Part shown: positions 36,955 to 45,925 of the stretch, piece by piece
Layout of the letters: each line of letters begins with the position of its first letter
How positions within the stretch are numbered: the stretch's first letter is position 1
NCBI RefSeq assembly: GCF_003610375.1
Contig: NZ_RAPZ01000010.1
Span: 160,161-224,160 of the forward strand
Reading direction: 5' to 3'
Source: Sphingomonas sp. PP-CC-1A-547
Lineage (GTDB): Bacteria > Pseudomonadota > Alphaproteobacteria > Sphingomonadales > Sphingomonadaceae
Length of the DNA: 64,000 bases
Program-made: the position numbers and the translations under genes
The notes under the pieces: generated by a model
What the model was told of the DNA's origin: nothing
What the model saw: only the letters and a program-made list of their open reading frames with translations
Database searches by the model: none

Positions 36955-38204
36955 CGTTGATCGTCCTTGGGGAGCGGTGCGGCGGCGGTCAGCCGTTCCA
37001 GGCGTGCCTGCGCATCGTGGTGGGCGGCCAGCGCGTCGATCGCGGCCGTCCGGGTTTCGAGCAGCGTGCGTTCGGCATCGAGTAGATCGAGTTGCCCGAA
37101 CTTGCCTTCGCGGTAGCCGATCCGGGCGATCCGTGCCGCCTCGGTGGCGGCGGCGAGCGCCGGTCCGGTGGCGTTGCGCGCAGTGGTCGCGGCGTTGTCA
37201 GCATCGGCTAGAGCCGTCGCCACGTCCTGGTCGGCGTCGAGCATCGCGACCCGTCGCAGAGCATCCGACTGCTCGCGTTGCGCCTCGGCTACGGCCATGT
37301 TCGCGCGCCCGTTGTTGAAGACGTTGAGGGGGATGGAGATGCCGAATACTGCGGCGACGTCGTTGGTCTGCTCCAGACGCCGTGCGCTTGCGCTGACCGT
37401 GAGGTCGGGCACCCTCTGGCTGCGCGCCAGACGCACTTGCGCGGTCGCCGTGTCGAGGTCGGCGCGCGCCGCTGCGACCGTGAGGGTTCCAGAGGTCGCG
37501 ATCGGTCGCATCGCGCCAGTCGAAGGGACCGCGTCGAACCAGCTGCGATCGAGCTGGCCCACCGGCATGTCGAGCAGCCGGGCAAGATTGCCGGAGGCCG
37601 CTTCTGCCGAGCGGCGTGCCCGTTCAAGCGCACCTTCAGCTGCAATGCGCGCGACGTCGGCGCGCTGCTCCTCGAGCGGCGATGCGCGGCCGGCCTGAAC
37701 CCTCACGTGGGCCCCGCGAAGCACTTCGGCAGCGATACCGACCTGATCCTGTGCGATTGCCATCCGGCGCTGCGCGGCTGCGGCGGCATTGTAGGTCTGT
37801 GTGACTCTCAGCCGCAGGTCGGCGCGAACGATCTCTGACTGGAGACCGGCGCGTCCGATCTGTGCCTCGGCGACGGCGATGCGCGCTCCGCGCTTGCCGC
37901 CGAGTTCGAGCGGCAGGGCGAGGCCGAGCGTCGTCTCCGACGATCGCAGTCCTTGATAGATGCCGGTGCCTGCGACGTTCTCAGCCTCGCCGACGATCGA
38001 CGGGTTGGGGCGAAGACCGGCGACGCGGCGCTGGGCCTCGGCGGCACGGATGCCGGCCGCAGCCGCATCCTGAAAGGGCGATGAGGCACCCGCTCGGTCG
38101 AGCGCTTCGGCGAGCGTGAGGACCGGCGACGAGGTCGCGGTCCGGGCCTGCAGCGACGATGCGCAGGCGCCTGCGGCCAGGACGGCCGCGATGATGCGAT
38201 ACAT
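36951..38204 (-). CDS. czcC: CzcC-type outer-membrane efflux channel
   Basis: 417 residues of the TolC-like OEP family: a cleavable signal sequence, then two repeats of long helices with LTLAEALDRAGASSP near the start, RVAGLRPNPSIVGEAENVAG and YREGKFGQLDLLDAERTLLETR near the end, the standard OEP repeat signature. It forms the trimeric outer-membrane duct for CzcBA. It is preceded by the small His-rich protein gene in the same operon. Confidence 0.93.
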   Translation of the reverse strand: MYRIIAAVLAAGACASSLQARTATSSPVLTLAEALDRAGASSPFQDAAAAGIRAAEAQRRVAGLRPNPSIVGEAENVAGTGIYQGLRSSETTLGLALPLELGGKRGARIAVAEAQIGRAGLQSEIVRADLRLRVTQTYNAAAAAQRRMAIAQDQVGIAAEVLRGAHVRVQAGRASPLEEQRADVARIAAEGALERARRSAEAASGNLARLLDMPVGQLDRSWFDAVPSTGAMRPIATSGTLTVAAARADLDTATAQVRLARSQRVPDLTVSASARRLEQTNDVAAVFGISIPLNVFNNGRANMAVAEAQREQSDALRRVAMLDADQDVATALADADNAATTARNATGPALAAATEAARIARIGYREGKFGQLDLLDAERTLLETRTAAIDALAAHHDAQARLERLTAAAPLPKDDQR

Positions 38205-38261
38205 GGAGTGCTCCTGACGATGGTGACCCGGACGCGCGTCGGCGCGCGCCCGATCGACGCG

Positions 38262-38591
38262 TCAGGCTTGGGGAGGTCGGAGGGCTGCTTCCGTGACGTG
38301 ACCGCTCAACGTGGGACTGGGCGGTGCCAGCGGCATCGCCGATGTCGCGACGGCCGCGCCTATGGTCGTCCGGATCATCGGTGTGTTCACGTGGTGCTCG
38401 TGGCAGCTCGCGTGGTGGTGCGGGTAGCCTTTGTCCGCGTCCGCAGGAACTTCGTCGCCATCGCCCGGGGCGTGCGCGGCCATCTCGGTCCGGCTCATCT
38501 CGACGCCGCGTGCTTCCGCGGCATGAGCCATGCCGGCCCACGTCGTGAGGACCAGCATCAGGCACGCCAGGAAGGGCACGAGCTTGCGCAT
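38262..38591 (-). CDS. Small His-rich periplasmic protein of the czc operon
   Basis: 109 residues from ATG 38591, which has AGGGA six bases upstream; an ATG at 38606 overlapping the CDF stop is also possible. A signal sequence (RKLVPFLACLMLVLTTWAG, ending AHAAEA) precedes a short mature part with GYPHHHASCHEHHV, a His/Cys cluster that should bind metal. The position between the CDF gene and czcC is where CzcI-like small proteins occur in other operons, but the sequence is not close enough for me to name it. Confidence 0.7.
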   Translation of the reverse strand: MRKLVPFLACLMLVLTTWAGMAHAAEARGVEMSRTEMAAHAPGDGDEVPADADKGYPHHHASCHEHHVNTPMIRTTIGAAVATSAMPLAPPSPTLSGHVTEAALRPPQA

Positions 38592-38602
38592 GCCGTTCCC
38601 TA

Positions 38603-39247
38603 TCATTCCGCCGGCACCGTGTAACCCCGTCCATTCGGGACGAGTTCGGATCGCGCCTGCATGATGATCTGCACGCCGCCGCTGATGCCGAGAACGGCCA
38701 TGACGCCCGCTACGATCAGGTCTGGCCAGGCGGTTCCGGTCCCGAACACGCCGACTGCGGCGAGCACCACTGCCACGTTGCCGATCGCGTCGTTGCGCGA
38801 GCAGATCCAGACCGAACGCATGTTCGCGTCACCGGTGCGATAGCTATATAGCATCAGCGAGACGCCCGCGTTCGCCACCAACGCAATCACGCCGACCACG
38901 CCCATGATCCCGGCCTGCGGCGTGCCCCCGTGCCAGACACTCCACAGTGCCGATGCCAGGACGTACACGCCGAGGATCGCGAGCGTGGCTCCTTTCAGCA
39001 GCGCCGCCCTTGCACGCCAGGCGAGGGCCATGCCGGCCACTCCGAGACTGATCGCGTAGTTGGCGCTGTCGCCGAGAAAGTCGAGTGCGTCCGCCTGCAG
39101 CGCCTTCGATCCCCCGGCTACGCCGGCGACGATCTCGGCGGCGAACATCGCGCCGTTCACGCCGAGCGCGATCCAGAGCGCTCGCCTCCACCCGGGATCG
39201 GCGGACGTCCCCTTGCTGGACGATGCGCAGCAGCTGCCGCAGGTCAT
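38603..39247 (-). CDS. CDF-like cation transporter, short form
   Basis: 214 residues. The N-terminus has a Cys cluster (MTCGSCCASSSK), then six hydrophobic segments with DALDFLGDSANYA (TM2 metal site, Asp/Asp instead of His/Asp) and SVWICSRNDAIGNV (TM5). The C-terminal cytosolic domain typical of CDF proteins is missing, as in the short cation-transporter group. It is the first gene of the czc operon, directly behind the MerR-controlled promoter. Zn, Cd or Co is the likely substrate. Confidence 0.85.
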   Translation of the reverse strand: MTCGSCCASSSKGTSADPGWRRALWIALGVNGAMFAAEIVAGVAGGSKALQADALDFLGDSANYAISLGVAGMALAWRARAALLKGATLAILGVYVLASALWSVWHGGTPQAGIMGVVGVIALVANAGVSLMLYSYRTGDANMRSVWICSRNDAIGNVAVVLAAVGVFGTGTAWPDLIVAGVMAVLGISGGVQIIMQARSELVPNGRGYTVPAE

Positions 39248-39281
39248 GGTCGTCGCCCTTCGTGTTCTTCGTGCGACGCCC

Positions 39282-39312
39282 TATATGCACCCTGTAGCTG
39301 CTACAGGGTCAA
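39282..39312 (-). promoter_or_regulatory. MerR-type promoter and operator of the czc operon
   Basis: A 21-bp palindrome, ACCCTGTAGC-A-GCTACAGGGT read leftwards (39289-39309), lies between the divergent CDF and MerR genes. On the minus strand TTGACC (39307-39312) fits a -35 and CATATA/TATAGG (39282-39288) a -10, with 19-21 bp between them. Such a long spacer is what MerR activators correct by twisting the DNA. Confidence 0.8.
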
Positions 39313-39315
39313 GAG

Positions 39316-39720
39316 ATGAATGCGCTGACGATCGGCAAGCTGGCGGAAGCGACCGGCACCAAGGTGGAGACGGTGCGCTACTACGAGCGCGCGGGACTGA
39401 TCGCCCCTCCGGCTCGAACGGCAGGCAACTACCGTTCGTATCGACTGGAGGATCTGGAGCGGCTGCGGTTCATCCGACGCACGCGCGATCTCGGCTTCTC
39501 GCTGGACGAGGTGCGCGCGCTGCTCGACATGGCGGTGCAGCGGGACCGGGACTGTGGTACTGTCGACGAGCTCGCCAACAGGCACCTGGGGGAGATCGAC
39601 CGCAAGATCGCCGACCTGACAGCACTTCGGCGCGAACTTGCCGGGGTCATTTCGAGCTGCGCCGGTGGCACGATGGCGGAGTGTCGCATCCTCGAGGCAT
39701 TCGCCCCGGGTGGCCGCTGA
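39316..39720 (+). CDS. MerR-family heavy-metal regulator (CadR/ZntR-like)
   Basis: 134 residues. The MerR helix-turn-helix is LTIGKLAEATGTKVETVRYYER with the wing GNYRSYRLEDLERLRFIRR (both trimmed here to the key parts). Metal-binding cysteines are at about 80, 115 and 123 (DRDCGT, ISSCAGG, MAECRIL), the layout of CadR and ZntR sensors of divalent ions. It should activate the divergent czc operon from the 21-bp dyad in front of it. The stop overlaps the start of the next gene. Confidence 0.9.
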   Translation: MNALTIGKLAEATGTKVETVRYYERAGLIAPPARTAGNYRSYRLEDLERLRFIRRTRDLGFSLDEVRALLDMAVQRDRDCGTVDELANRHLGEIDRKIADLTALRRELAGVISSCAGGTMAECRILEAFAPGGR

Positions 39721-40544
39721 TGAATGCCGAGGCCATGTACCGTTCGGCCCGAGCGGATTTCGGCAAGCTCGTATCGGCAGCGGAGATCTTGTCTGTTGGA
39801 GCTAGTGGAATATCTAGCCCCACGGCGCAGCACTATTGGGCATCTGTGCTCTTCACCCGGCTGGTGGTGACGGCCAAGAGCATTCAGGTTTTGACGCCGA
39901 CGCTTGGCCCAAACACGCATGTCGACTTCGGTGCGGTCGCCTCGATCGTCCGCAATTTGGCCGAGTGCTACCTATTCTTCTTCTTCCTATGCATCGACGA
40001 CGTGCCTCAGGATCAGAAGGACGCGCGCATAATTCTCCTGAACCTTCACGATGACGGATCGAGGGCTAAACTATTTGCCGAACTTGGCGAGAAGGAGCTT
40101 GATGAGGAGACCCGTGCCCTTCGAAACGTGGTCAGGACCGACTTGGAAACGAAATTTGCTGCCAATACCTATCTCGCAGCGCTCCCCGAGAAGAGACAAC
40201 GGGAACTCCTGAAGGGGGAAAAGACGCCCTTCGTTCAGGACGACGTGATCGACCGGACCGACCTCGGCAAAAAAGACTTCCGCTTCTTCTATCGGTTCCT
40301 GAGCAACCACACGCATACCGGCCCGGTCGCCTTCTACCGCATGAGCGAGCATGGTCGCGGTTCAGGGTTCCGGAACGAGAAGGACACCTTCTACATGGCG
40401 TCTGCTCTGGAGTTCGCAGCGACCCTCATGACCCGGGCCATACGTGATATGTCGGGTCTGTTTCCCGGTGCCGTCGAGAGAGGGCGTAAAATGCGTTCGA
40501 CTGAGATCAGAAAGCCGGCGAAGGCAAATGTTCGCCAACGTTGA
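39720..40544 (+). CDS. Hypothetical protein coupled to merR-like gene
   Basis: 274 residues. The ATG shares two bases with the MerR stop (TGATG), so the two genes are translationally linked. The sequence is helical and soluble: SPTAQHYWASVLFTRLVVTA, VASIVRNLAECYLFFFFLCI, then a charged middle and FRFFYRFLSNHTHTGPVAFY. The last motif and the Arg-Asn-Leu-Ala-Glu stretch recall helical DUF5677-like proteins, but I cannot confirm this. No metal-binding cluster is visible. GC content is lower than that of neighbours, suggesting a separate origin. Confidence 0.6.
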   Translation: MNAEAMYRSARADFGKLVSAAEILSVGASGISSPTAQHYWASVLFTRLVVTAKSIQVLTPTLGPNTHVDFGAVASIVRNLAECYLFFFFLCIDDVPQDQKDARIILLNLHDDGSRAKLFAELGEKELDEETRALRNVVRTDLETKFAANTYLAALPEKRQRELLKGEKTPFVQDDVIDRTDLGKKDFRFFYRFLSNHTHTGPVAFYRMSEHGRGSGFRNEKDTFYMASALEFAATLMTRAIRDMSGLFPGAVERGRKMRSTEIRKPAKANVRQR

Positions 40545-40560
40545 TGACGGCGGCAGGAGA

Positions 40561-41301
40561 TCATCGTACGATGGCGATCGCGGAGTGGTCCATGGATGGA
40601 TCGATCGGCACGCCGCGTTCCTTGCGTTCTGAATATCGGTCGACCAACTTGCCCGAGTGGGGTCGCAGAAGCACTGTGAACCTCACCAGCTCCTCCATCA
40701 CGTCGACGATACGGTCGTAGTAGCTGGAGGCCCGCATGCGGTCGTCTTCGCCGAATTCCTTGTAGGCCATCGCCACCGACGACTGATTCGGGATCGTGAA
40801 CATGCGCATCCATCGGCCGAGGAGGCGCAGCGTATTGACGCTGTTGAACGACTGGGATCCTGCCGACACCTGCATCACAGCCAGCGTGCGTCCCTGCGTC
40901 GGCCGCATGCCGCCCATCGAAAGCGGCAGATGGTCGATCTGCGTCTTCATGACGCCGGTAATCTGCCCGTGCCGCTCGGGACTGCACCATACGTGCCCCT
41001 CCGACCACATCGACAGCTCGCGCAGTTCGTGCACCGCCGGGTGGTCGTCGCCGGCGACCTGGTCGGGCAGCGGCAGGTCGTGGGGGTCGAAGATGCGAGT
41101 CTCGGCGCCGAACAACTGCAGCAACCGTGCCGCCTCTTCAACGCAGAGGCGCGAGAACGAGCGCTCGCGGAGCGACCCGTAAAGCAGAAGGATGCGTGGC
41201 GGCGACTGATCCGTCCCGAGACCAAGCGCCAGCTGATCGATGACGAAAGATCGGTCGAGTGCCGGGGTGTGCGTCGGGTCGGCAAGCGTGCGGAGAGGCA
41301 T
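40561..41301 (-). CDS. arsH: ArsH, NADPH-dependent FMN reductase of arsenic resistance
   Basis: 246 residues. The flavodoxin-like fold shows the FMN loop [13 protein letters not shown], then [19 protein letters not shown] and [18 protein letters not shown], which are typical of ArsH. The family oxidises trivalent organoarsenicals and reduces quinones or metals at NADPH expense. The start is ATG 41301; upstream sequence in this frame belongs to the ynfA region. It is the last gene of the ars operon. Confidence 0.93.
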   Translation of the reverse strand: MPLRTLADPTHTPALDRSFVIDQLALGLGTDQSPPRILLLYGSLRERSFSRLCVEEAARLLQLFGAETRIFDPHDLPLPDQVAGDDHPAVHELRELSMWSEGHVWCSPERHGQITGVMKTQIDHLPLSMGGMRPTQGRTLAVMQVSAGSQSFNSVNTLRLLGRWMRMFTIPNQSSVAMAYKEFGEDDRMRASSYYDRIVDVMEELVRFTVLLRPHSGKLVDRYSERKERGVPIDPSMDHSAIAIVR

Positions 41302-41330
41302 GAAGATAGCTCCAGGATAGGTGTTCGCCG

Positions 41331-41654
41331 TCAGGCTGTTCGCGGTGCAAGCAGGATCACGCAGGTGCCTACCAGGCACAGAGCAGCTCCACCGACGTCC
41401 CATCGGTCCGGTCGAACACCCTCGACGCTCCAGAGCCAGAGTAGCGAGGCGCAGATGTAGATGCCGCCATATGCAGCATACGCTCGACCTGCCGCGTCGC
41501 TGTCCACTCGGGTGAGCAGCCATGCGAACAGGATGAGCGATACGATGCCCGGGGCGAGCCAGATGGGTGACTTTCCCATCCGGAGCCACGCCCAGAAGGC
41601 GAAGCACCCGGCGATCTCGGCGACCGCGGCGGCGATGTAGACGATGGCGGTCAT
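41331..41654 (-). CDS. ynfA: YnfA-family small membrane protein
   Basis: 107 residues with four membrane helices. The pattern [61 protein letters not shown] and the closing [15 protein letters not shown] fits UPF0060/YnfA, a relative of small multidrug resistance pumps (each stretch shown in part). Its ATG overlaps the arsB stop (ATGA). Presence in an ars operon suggests a role in export or detoxification, but the substrate is unknown. Confidence 0.88.
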   Translation of the reverse strand: MTAIVYIAAAVAEIAGCFAFWAWLRMGKSPIWLAPGIVSLILFAWLLTRVDSDAAGRAYAAYGGIYICASLLWLWSVEGVRPDRWDVGGAALCLVGTCVILLAPRTA

Positions 41655-42937
41655 GCGATGGAGAGCCTCAGGGCAAGGGCGGCGAGCGTGATGAGCAGCA
41701 CCGGCACGGTCAGCGTCATGCCGACCTTGAAATAGTAGCCCCAGCCGATCTTCACGCCCTTCTGGTCGAGCACGTGCAGCCACAGGAGCGTGGCCAGCGA
41801 CCCGATAGGCGTCAGCTTGGGCCCAAGGTCGCAACCGATGACGTTGGCGTAGATCATGGCGTCCCTGACCGTACCAGTCGCGTGCGATGCGTCGATGGAC
41901 AGTGCGCCCACCAGCACGGTCGGCATGTTGTTCATCACCGACGACAGTACGGCCGCGATGATTCCGGTGCCGAACGCCGCACCCCAGACGCCACCCTCGG
42001 CGGTCCTATCGAGCAGTGTCGAGAGGTGCGTGGTGAGGCCGGCGTTCCGCAGGCCGTAGACGACGAGATACATGCCGAGCGAGAAGATCACGACTTGCCA
42101 TGGGGCGTCGCGGATCACCTTGCGCGTCTCGATGACTTTTCCTCGTCCGGCCACTGCAAGCAGCAGAATCGCCCCGACCGCGGCGACCGCGCTGACCGGT
42201 ACGCCGAGTGGATCAAGCACGAAGAAGCCGATCAGCAGCAGGGCCAGAACGATCCAGCCGGTGCGGAAGGTCGCAGGGTCGCGAATGGCGTCCGCCGGCA
42301 TCCGGAGCTGCCCGACGTCGTATTTCGCGGGGATGTCTCGCCGGAAGTAGAGCGTCAGAACGAGCAGAGTGGCCGCGATCGCCGCGAGATCGACAGGTAC
42401 CATGATCAGCGCATACTCGCCGAAGCCGAGGCGGAAGAAGTCGGCGGACACGATGTTGACCAGATTGGACACGACCAGCGGCAGGCTGGCGGTATCGGCG
42501 ATGAACCCGGCGGCCATGACGAAGGCGAGCGTCGGCTTCGGACCATAGCCGAGCGCACGCAGCATTGCGATGACGATCGGCGTGAGGATGAGCGCCGCAC
42601 CGTCGTTCGCGAACAGCGCGGAGACGGCAGCACCCAGCAGGACGACCATCGCGAAGAGGCGACGGCCGTGCCCGCCGGCCCATCGGGCGACATGGAGCGC
42701 GGCCCATTCGAAGAAACCGGCGGCGTCGAGCAGCAGGCTGACGATGATGATCGCGACGAAGGTCGCGGTCGCGTTCCAGACGATGTCCCACACCACCGGG
42801 ATGTCGGCGACGGTAACGACGCCAGCGATTAGCGCCACCGCGGCGCCGCCCATCGCGCTCCATCCGATGCCGAGGCCGCGAGGCTGCCAGATGACGAGCG
42901 TGATGGTAACGACGAAGATGAGTAGCGCGGCAATCAT
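41651..42937 (-). CDS. arsB: ArsB arsenite/antimonite efflux protein
   Basis: 428 residues, largely hydrophobic with about eleven to twelve helices. Family motifs: [51 protein letters not shown] and [20 protein letters not shown]. It extrudes As(III) and Sb(III) using the membrane potential. Its ATG overlaps the arsC stop by 4 bp, so arsC, arsB and ynfA are translationally linked. Confidence 0.95.
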   Translation of the reverse strand: MIAALLIFVVTITLVIWQPRGLGIGWSAMGGAAVALIAGVVTVADIPVVWDIVWNATATFVAIIIVSLLLDAAGFFEWAALHVARWAGGHGRRLFAMVVLLGAAVSALFANDGAALILTPIVIAMLRALGYGPKPTLAFVMAAGFIADTASLPLVVSNLVNIVSADFFRLGFGEYALIMVPVDLAAIAATLLVLTLYFRRDIPAKYDVGQLRMPADAIRDPATFRTGWIVLALLLIGFFVLDPLGVPVSAVAAVGAILLLAVAGRGKVIETRKVIRDAPWQVVIFSLGMYLVVYGLRNAGLTTHLSTLLDRTAEGGVWGAAFGTGIIAAVLSSVMNNMPTVLVGALSIDASHATGTVRDAMIYANVIGCDLGPKLTPIGSLATLLWLHVLDQKGVKIGWGYYFKVGMTLTVPVLLITLAALALRLSIA

Positions 42938-43362
42938 CCCGGCACGCGGTTCCCGTCTGCATCGACGACCTTCTCGCCGTCCTCCTTGGCGAAGGCGCCG
43001 CGTTGCGGCTCAGGCAGGATGTCCAGTACCGCCTCGGATGGACGGCAGAGCCGCACGCCCAGCGGCGTGACGACTAGGGGGCGGTTGATGAGCACGGGAT
43101 GGGCCATCATCGCGTCGATCAATCCTTCGTCGCTGATTGCCTCGTCGTCGAGGCCAAGCTCGGCGTAGGGTGTGCCCTTCTCTCGTAGGAGTTGGCGTGG
43201 TGTGATGTCGGCGCGTCCGATCAGCTGCACGAGGAGCGTCCGCGACGGTGGCGTCTTGAGGTACTCGATCACGTGCGGCTCGACGCCGGAGTTGCGGATC
43301 AGCTCGAGCGCGTTGCGCGACGTCCCGCAGGCGGGATTATGGTAGATCACGATGTCTGTCAT
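42934..43362 (-). CDS. arsC: ArsC arsenate reductase, glutaredoxin-linked type
   Basis: 142 residues. The active-site cysteine is Cys12 in [15 protein letters not shown], followed by the three arginines of this family, including [19 protein letters not shown]. This class reduces arsenate to arsenite using glutathione and glutaredoxin. ATG 43362 lies 14 bp after the arsR stop and starts right at the family N-terminus ([10 protein letters not shown]). Confidence 0.95.
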   Translation of the reverse strand: MTDIVIYHNPACGTSRNALELIRNSGVEPHVIEYLKTPPSRTLLVQLIGRADITPRQLLREKGTPYAELGLDDEAISDEGLIDAMMAHPVLINRPLVVTPLGVRLCRPSEAVLDILPEPQRGAFAKEDGEKVVDADGNRVPG

Positions 43363-43376
43363 GTCGTTGCTCCGCG

Positions 43377-43706
43377 TCAGCAGCAGGTGAGTTCGGCGAC
43401 GAGCGGCTCGCACAGTTCGGCGCGCCCTTGGCAGCAGTCCTTGACGAGAAAGACCATCAGCCCTTTCAGCGCACCCACCTCGGCACGCTGGATGACGTTG
43501 CGGCCACGCTTTTCCGCTCGCACCAGACCGGCCTTGGCGAGGACGGCGAGGTGCGTCGAGAAGGTGCTCTGCGTCAGTTCTAACGCTTCGACGAGCTGGC
43601 CCGTGGAGAGGCCGTCGGGCTCGTGCCGCACCAGCGTCCGGAACGTGGCGAGCCGCGTCGGATGTGCGAGTGCGGAGAGAGCGGCAAGTGCCTCGTCGTC
43701 GGTCAT
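43377..43706 (-). CDS. arsR: ArsR-family arsenic-responsive repressor
   Basis: 109 residues. The winged helix contains ALAHPTRLATFRTLV, LEALELTQSTFSTHLAVLAKAG-like recognition (LTQSTFSTHL) and the wing AEKRGRNVIQRAE. The As(III) site is not the classical CVC motif; instead cysteines cluster at the C-terminus: CC at 91-92, Cys99 and CC at 108-109, like the C-terminal site type described for Acidithiobacillus ArsR. The ATG abuts a palindromic operator, and the transcript may start close to the start codon. Confidence 0.92.
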   Translation of the reverse strand: MTDDEALAALSALAHPTRLATFRTLVRHEPDGLSTGQLVEALELTQSTFSTHLAVLAKAGLVRAEKRGRNVIQRAEVGALKGLMVFLVKDCCQGRAELCEPLVAELTCC

Positions 43707-43707
43707 T

Positions 43708-43725
43708 CATCGGCAATAACCGATG
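43708..43725. promoter_or_regulatory. ArsR operator 1 and overlapping -10
   Basis: CATCGG-N6-CCGATG, next to the arsR ATG. On the minus strand TATTGC (43713-43718) within the spacer, with TTGTGT (43736-43741) 17 bp upstream, forms a plausible promoter whose -10 lies inside the operator. Confidence 0.7.
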
Positions 43726-43745
43726 GATTTTACCGACACAAGATG

Positions 43746-43763
43746 CATCGGGAATTCCCGATG
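43746..43763. promoter_or_regulatory. ArsR operator 2
   Basis: CATCGG-GAATTC-CCGATG, a perfect palindrome extendable to 20 bp (43745-43764), with the same arms as operator 1 and centred 38 bp from it. It lies between the upstream gene's stop and the -35 element. Confidence 0.7.
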
Positions 43764-43764
43764 C

Positions 43765-44268
43765 CTAATAACGCAGGGCGAAGCTGATGCGCGGAACGAT
43801 CAGATACAGGCAGGTCCCGAGGCCCGGCTTCGCGTCATTGAGCGTCCTCATGTACCGGATCTTCAGAGGAAGGGCATTCAGGAGAGGGTCCAGTTCCAGG
43901 ATCGCGAGGCCGCCATCGTCGGTCGCCGGCATTTCGAGGCCGAAGGCATGCAGCGCATCGAGCGGATGATGATACCATTTATCCTTTCCGATACGGACCA
44001 CACACCGCAGTCCCTCGGGGGCCAGATGCGCCTGAATGTCGATCTCCCCGTCGGCGGATCTGATCGACTCGGCCTGCCAGATCGATTCTCGCTGAAGCCG
44101 TTCGAGAAACCGGTCGACGCCGGTTCCGGTCTCTTCGAGCGCTGCGACCAGGATGATAGGCAGCTCAATTCGATCCTCTTCGAAACGGCGAACGGGTCGG
44201 CGATCCGGTCCGGGCGTTACCGCAGCGACCGGGCGGTCGCGGCGGTCGCCCTTGATGCGACGGATCAT
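43765..44268 (-). CDS. Hypothetical protein, last gene of coupled five-gene operon
   Basis: 167 residues, soluble and without a recognised family. After an Arg-rich start (RRIKGDRRDRPVAAV) come LPIILVAALEETGTGVDRFL, a beta-rich part (GEIDIQAHLAPEGLRCVVRI) and a C-terminal LPLKIRYMRTLNDAKPGLG. No catalytic motif is visible. It starts 13 bp after the stop of the preceding gene and ends directly before the ars operators, so readthrough into ars is possible. ATG 44268 has no clear ribosome site. Confidence 0.6.
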   Translation of the reverse strand: MIRRIKGDRRDRPVAAVTPGPDRRPVRRFEEDRIELPIILVAALEETGTGVDRFLERLQRESIWQAESIRSADGEIDIQAHLAPEGLRCVVRIGKDKWYHHPLDALHAFGLEMPATDDGGLAILELDPLLNALPLKIRYMRTLNDAKPGLGTCLYLIVPRISFALRY

Positions 44269-44281
44269 AGTACTTGCGCCA

Positions 44282-45136
44282 TCACGAGCGGTTGGGGATC
44301 GCGAGGTGCGTCCCAGTCGGCCGGTCGCCGGACGTCGGAGGCCCTGATGGCGCGCTGGCGTTGAGGAGCTCCAGCAGGAGTTGCGTCAGGGAATGCGGCC
44401 CCTTTTGGAGGACCAGTTCGCCCCAGGCCGACCATCTATCGCTCCGGTCGTGCATCCACAGGTGCAACCGATCACGACTGCCGGCGTCGGAGCACACGAC
44501 GGTCCAGATCGTGCGCACCATGGGAATCGGGTCGCTGAGGTCACGGTGGAGCATTTCGACCATATGCTGGCCGAAAAGGTCCTCGCGGATCACTGCAAAT
44601 CGGAAACGCCGCAGCGCGGCTTCCGCAGCGTCGAACCGTTCGCGGTCGCATTCCGTCGTTGATCCCTGCGTGCCGAACAGTGCCATCGCGTCCTTGCCGA
44701 TCGCGATGTCGGCAAGTTCGGGCGGCCTCGTCGCGACAAGCATTCTGATGACTGATGCGCCCTCGTGAGTGACCGTTGCCTCAAAAGGAGTGCGCATTCG
44801 ACCCGCTTCGGCCAGCCCCGTCGACACAAGCCAGTACGTCCAAAGACGGTAGAAGCGAGGATCGCCCCCGAAGAGCGCCGCTCCCGTCTCGACTGGACCG
44901 ACGATGTCACGCGACCGGGAAGCGAGCATTGCCAGCAGCAGTTCGAGGCCTTCGTTAACGACGGCCTCACTGTCGAGGCTCATGCCGAGCCTGCCGGCCC
45001 AGAAGGCCTGACGAACGCTTTGCCATTCGCGTCCGTCCTCGTCGACGATGACGACGCCCCAGCCGGGGCTACTGACGGTCCGCAACCACCATCCCCATGC
45101 CAGGTTCGCATCGTGCCTGATCGAAGAGCCGATCAT
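44282..45136 (-). CDS. Hypothetical protein, fourth gene of coupled operon
   Basis: 284 residues, soluble. The early part WGWWLRTVSSPGWGVVIVDEDGREW (key part PGWGVVIVDEDG) looks like a beta-sandwich start; then GLELLLAMLASRSRDIVGP and a winged-helix-like region (FYRLWTYWLVSTGLAEAGRM) with a C-terminal helical part rich in Trp and Leu (WMHDRSDRWSAWGEL). I do not recognise the family. Start and preceding stop overlap (ATGA). The charged C-terminus (PTSGDRPTG) appears disordered. Confidence 0.62.
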   Translation of the reverse strand: MIGSSIRHDANLAWGWWLRTVSSPGWGVVIVDEDGREWQSVRQAFWAGRLGMSLDSEAVVNEGLELLLAMLASRSRDIVGPVETGAALFGGDPRFYRLWTYWLVSTGLAEAGRMRTPFEATVTHEGASVIRMLVATRPPELADIAIGKDAMALFGTQGSTTECDRERFDAAEAALRRFRFAVIREDLFGQHMVEMLHRDLSDPIPMVRTIWTVVCSDAGSRDRLHLWMHDRSDRWSAWGELVLQKGPHSLTQLLLELLNASAPSGPPTSGDRPTGTHLAIPNRS

Positions 45137-45708
45137 GCGGTCTGTCCTTCACCCGCAAGGGATTTCAGACGGGACGCCAGATCCGTACAGCGGCCGAACA
45201 GTTCGCCGACGTCGCGATACGCCTGCGCGATGCCGCGCCGCCGCGCCTCAGTGGCGTGCTCGCCATCGTCGGGGATCAGGTCCGTGATGCGGTCGCAGTT
45301 AGTCCCGAGCCACCAGAGGTCGTCATGTTTCGACGCTTCCGCGATGTGACAGATCGACCGATCCTCAGGACCTCCCTCATCGCATGCTGCGGAATAGTCG
45401 AGGCCGCCTGGGACGTCGACCAGGCCTGCTGGGATTGCCTTCGCAGTCCAGCCGAACAGCTGATGCGCTCGTGGCAGCCCAACGTAGTATGCGAGATGCC
45501 CACCGCGTCCTTCTCGGCGAATGATGCAGGGATAGCCAGAATGCGGATCGGTCCAGGCGATCTTGTCGGCCTCGATCCGCCATGGGCCCGCTGCCTTCGG
45601 CTGCAGCTCCGGAACCCGATACGCGACGTCGATCGGCTGCTTGCACAGGATCAGATCCGTTCTGGCGGTCGTCCCTCGCGGCAACGGTCTCACGGTGGGC
45701 TTAGCCAT
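45133..45708 (-). CDS. Hypothetical protein, third gene of coupled operon
   Basis: 191 residues, soluble. A beta-rich segment, KIAWTDPHSGYPCIIRREGR followed by LAYYVGLPRAHQLFGW, resembles proteins seen in phages and islands that I cannot name. Later DDLWWLGTNCDRITDLIPD and a helical end. Conserved-looking Cys, His and Asp residues (CIIRR, CDEGG, HIAEASKHDD) could build an active site or bind metal, but no known motif is matched. Its start overlaps the previous gene by 8 bp. Confidence 0.62.
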   Translation of the reverse strand: MAKPTVRPLPRGTTARTDLILCKQPIDVAYRVPELQPKAAGPWRIEADKIAWTDPHSGYPCIIRREGRGGHLAYYVGLPRAHQLFGWTAKAIPAGLVDVPGGLDYSAACDEGGPEDRSICHIAEASKHDDLWWLGTNCDRITDLIPDDGEHATEARRRGIAQAYRDVGELFGRCTDLASRLKSLAGEGQTA

Positions 45709-45925
45709 GGACGCCTCCTGCCACTGCGAAAGCGACCCATAGCCCGGCGACTACGATGCCGATGTTGACCAGCATCATGAAACCCATCGCACAGAGCAGG
45801 CCGGAACCGCCGATCGTTCCGCGCGGTATCGAGAGGACTTCGCGACAAGCGCGCCACGTCGTCCCGAGCCCGCCGAAGCCGGCCAGAGCCGTTCCCATGC
45901 CGAACAGGCAAAGCGGATCCATCAT
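45701..45925 (-). CDS. Small membrane protein, second gene of coupled operon
   Basis: 74 residues with two hydrophobic segments: LCLFGMGTALAGFGGLG near the start and GLLCAMGFMMLVNIGIVVAG near the end, joined by a short polar hairpin (TWRACREVLSIPRG). It is thus an inner-membrane hairpin. There is no recognised family. The ATG at 45925 overlaps the stop of the gene before it, and its own stop overlaps the next start by 8 bp, so it is tightly embedded in the operon. Confidence 0.6.
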   Translation of the reverse strand: MMDPLCLFGMGTALAGFGGLGTTWRACREVLSIPRGTIGGSGLLCAMGFMMLVNIGIVVAGLWVAFAVAGGVHG

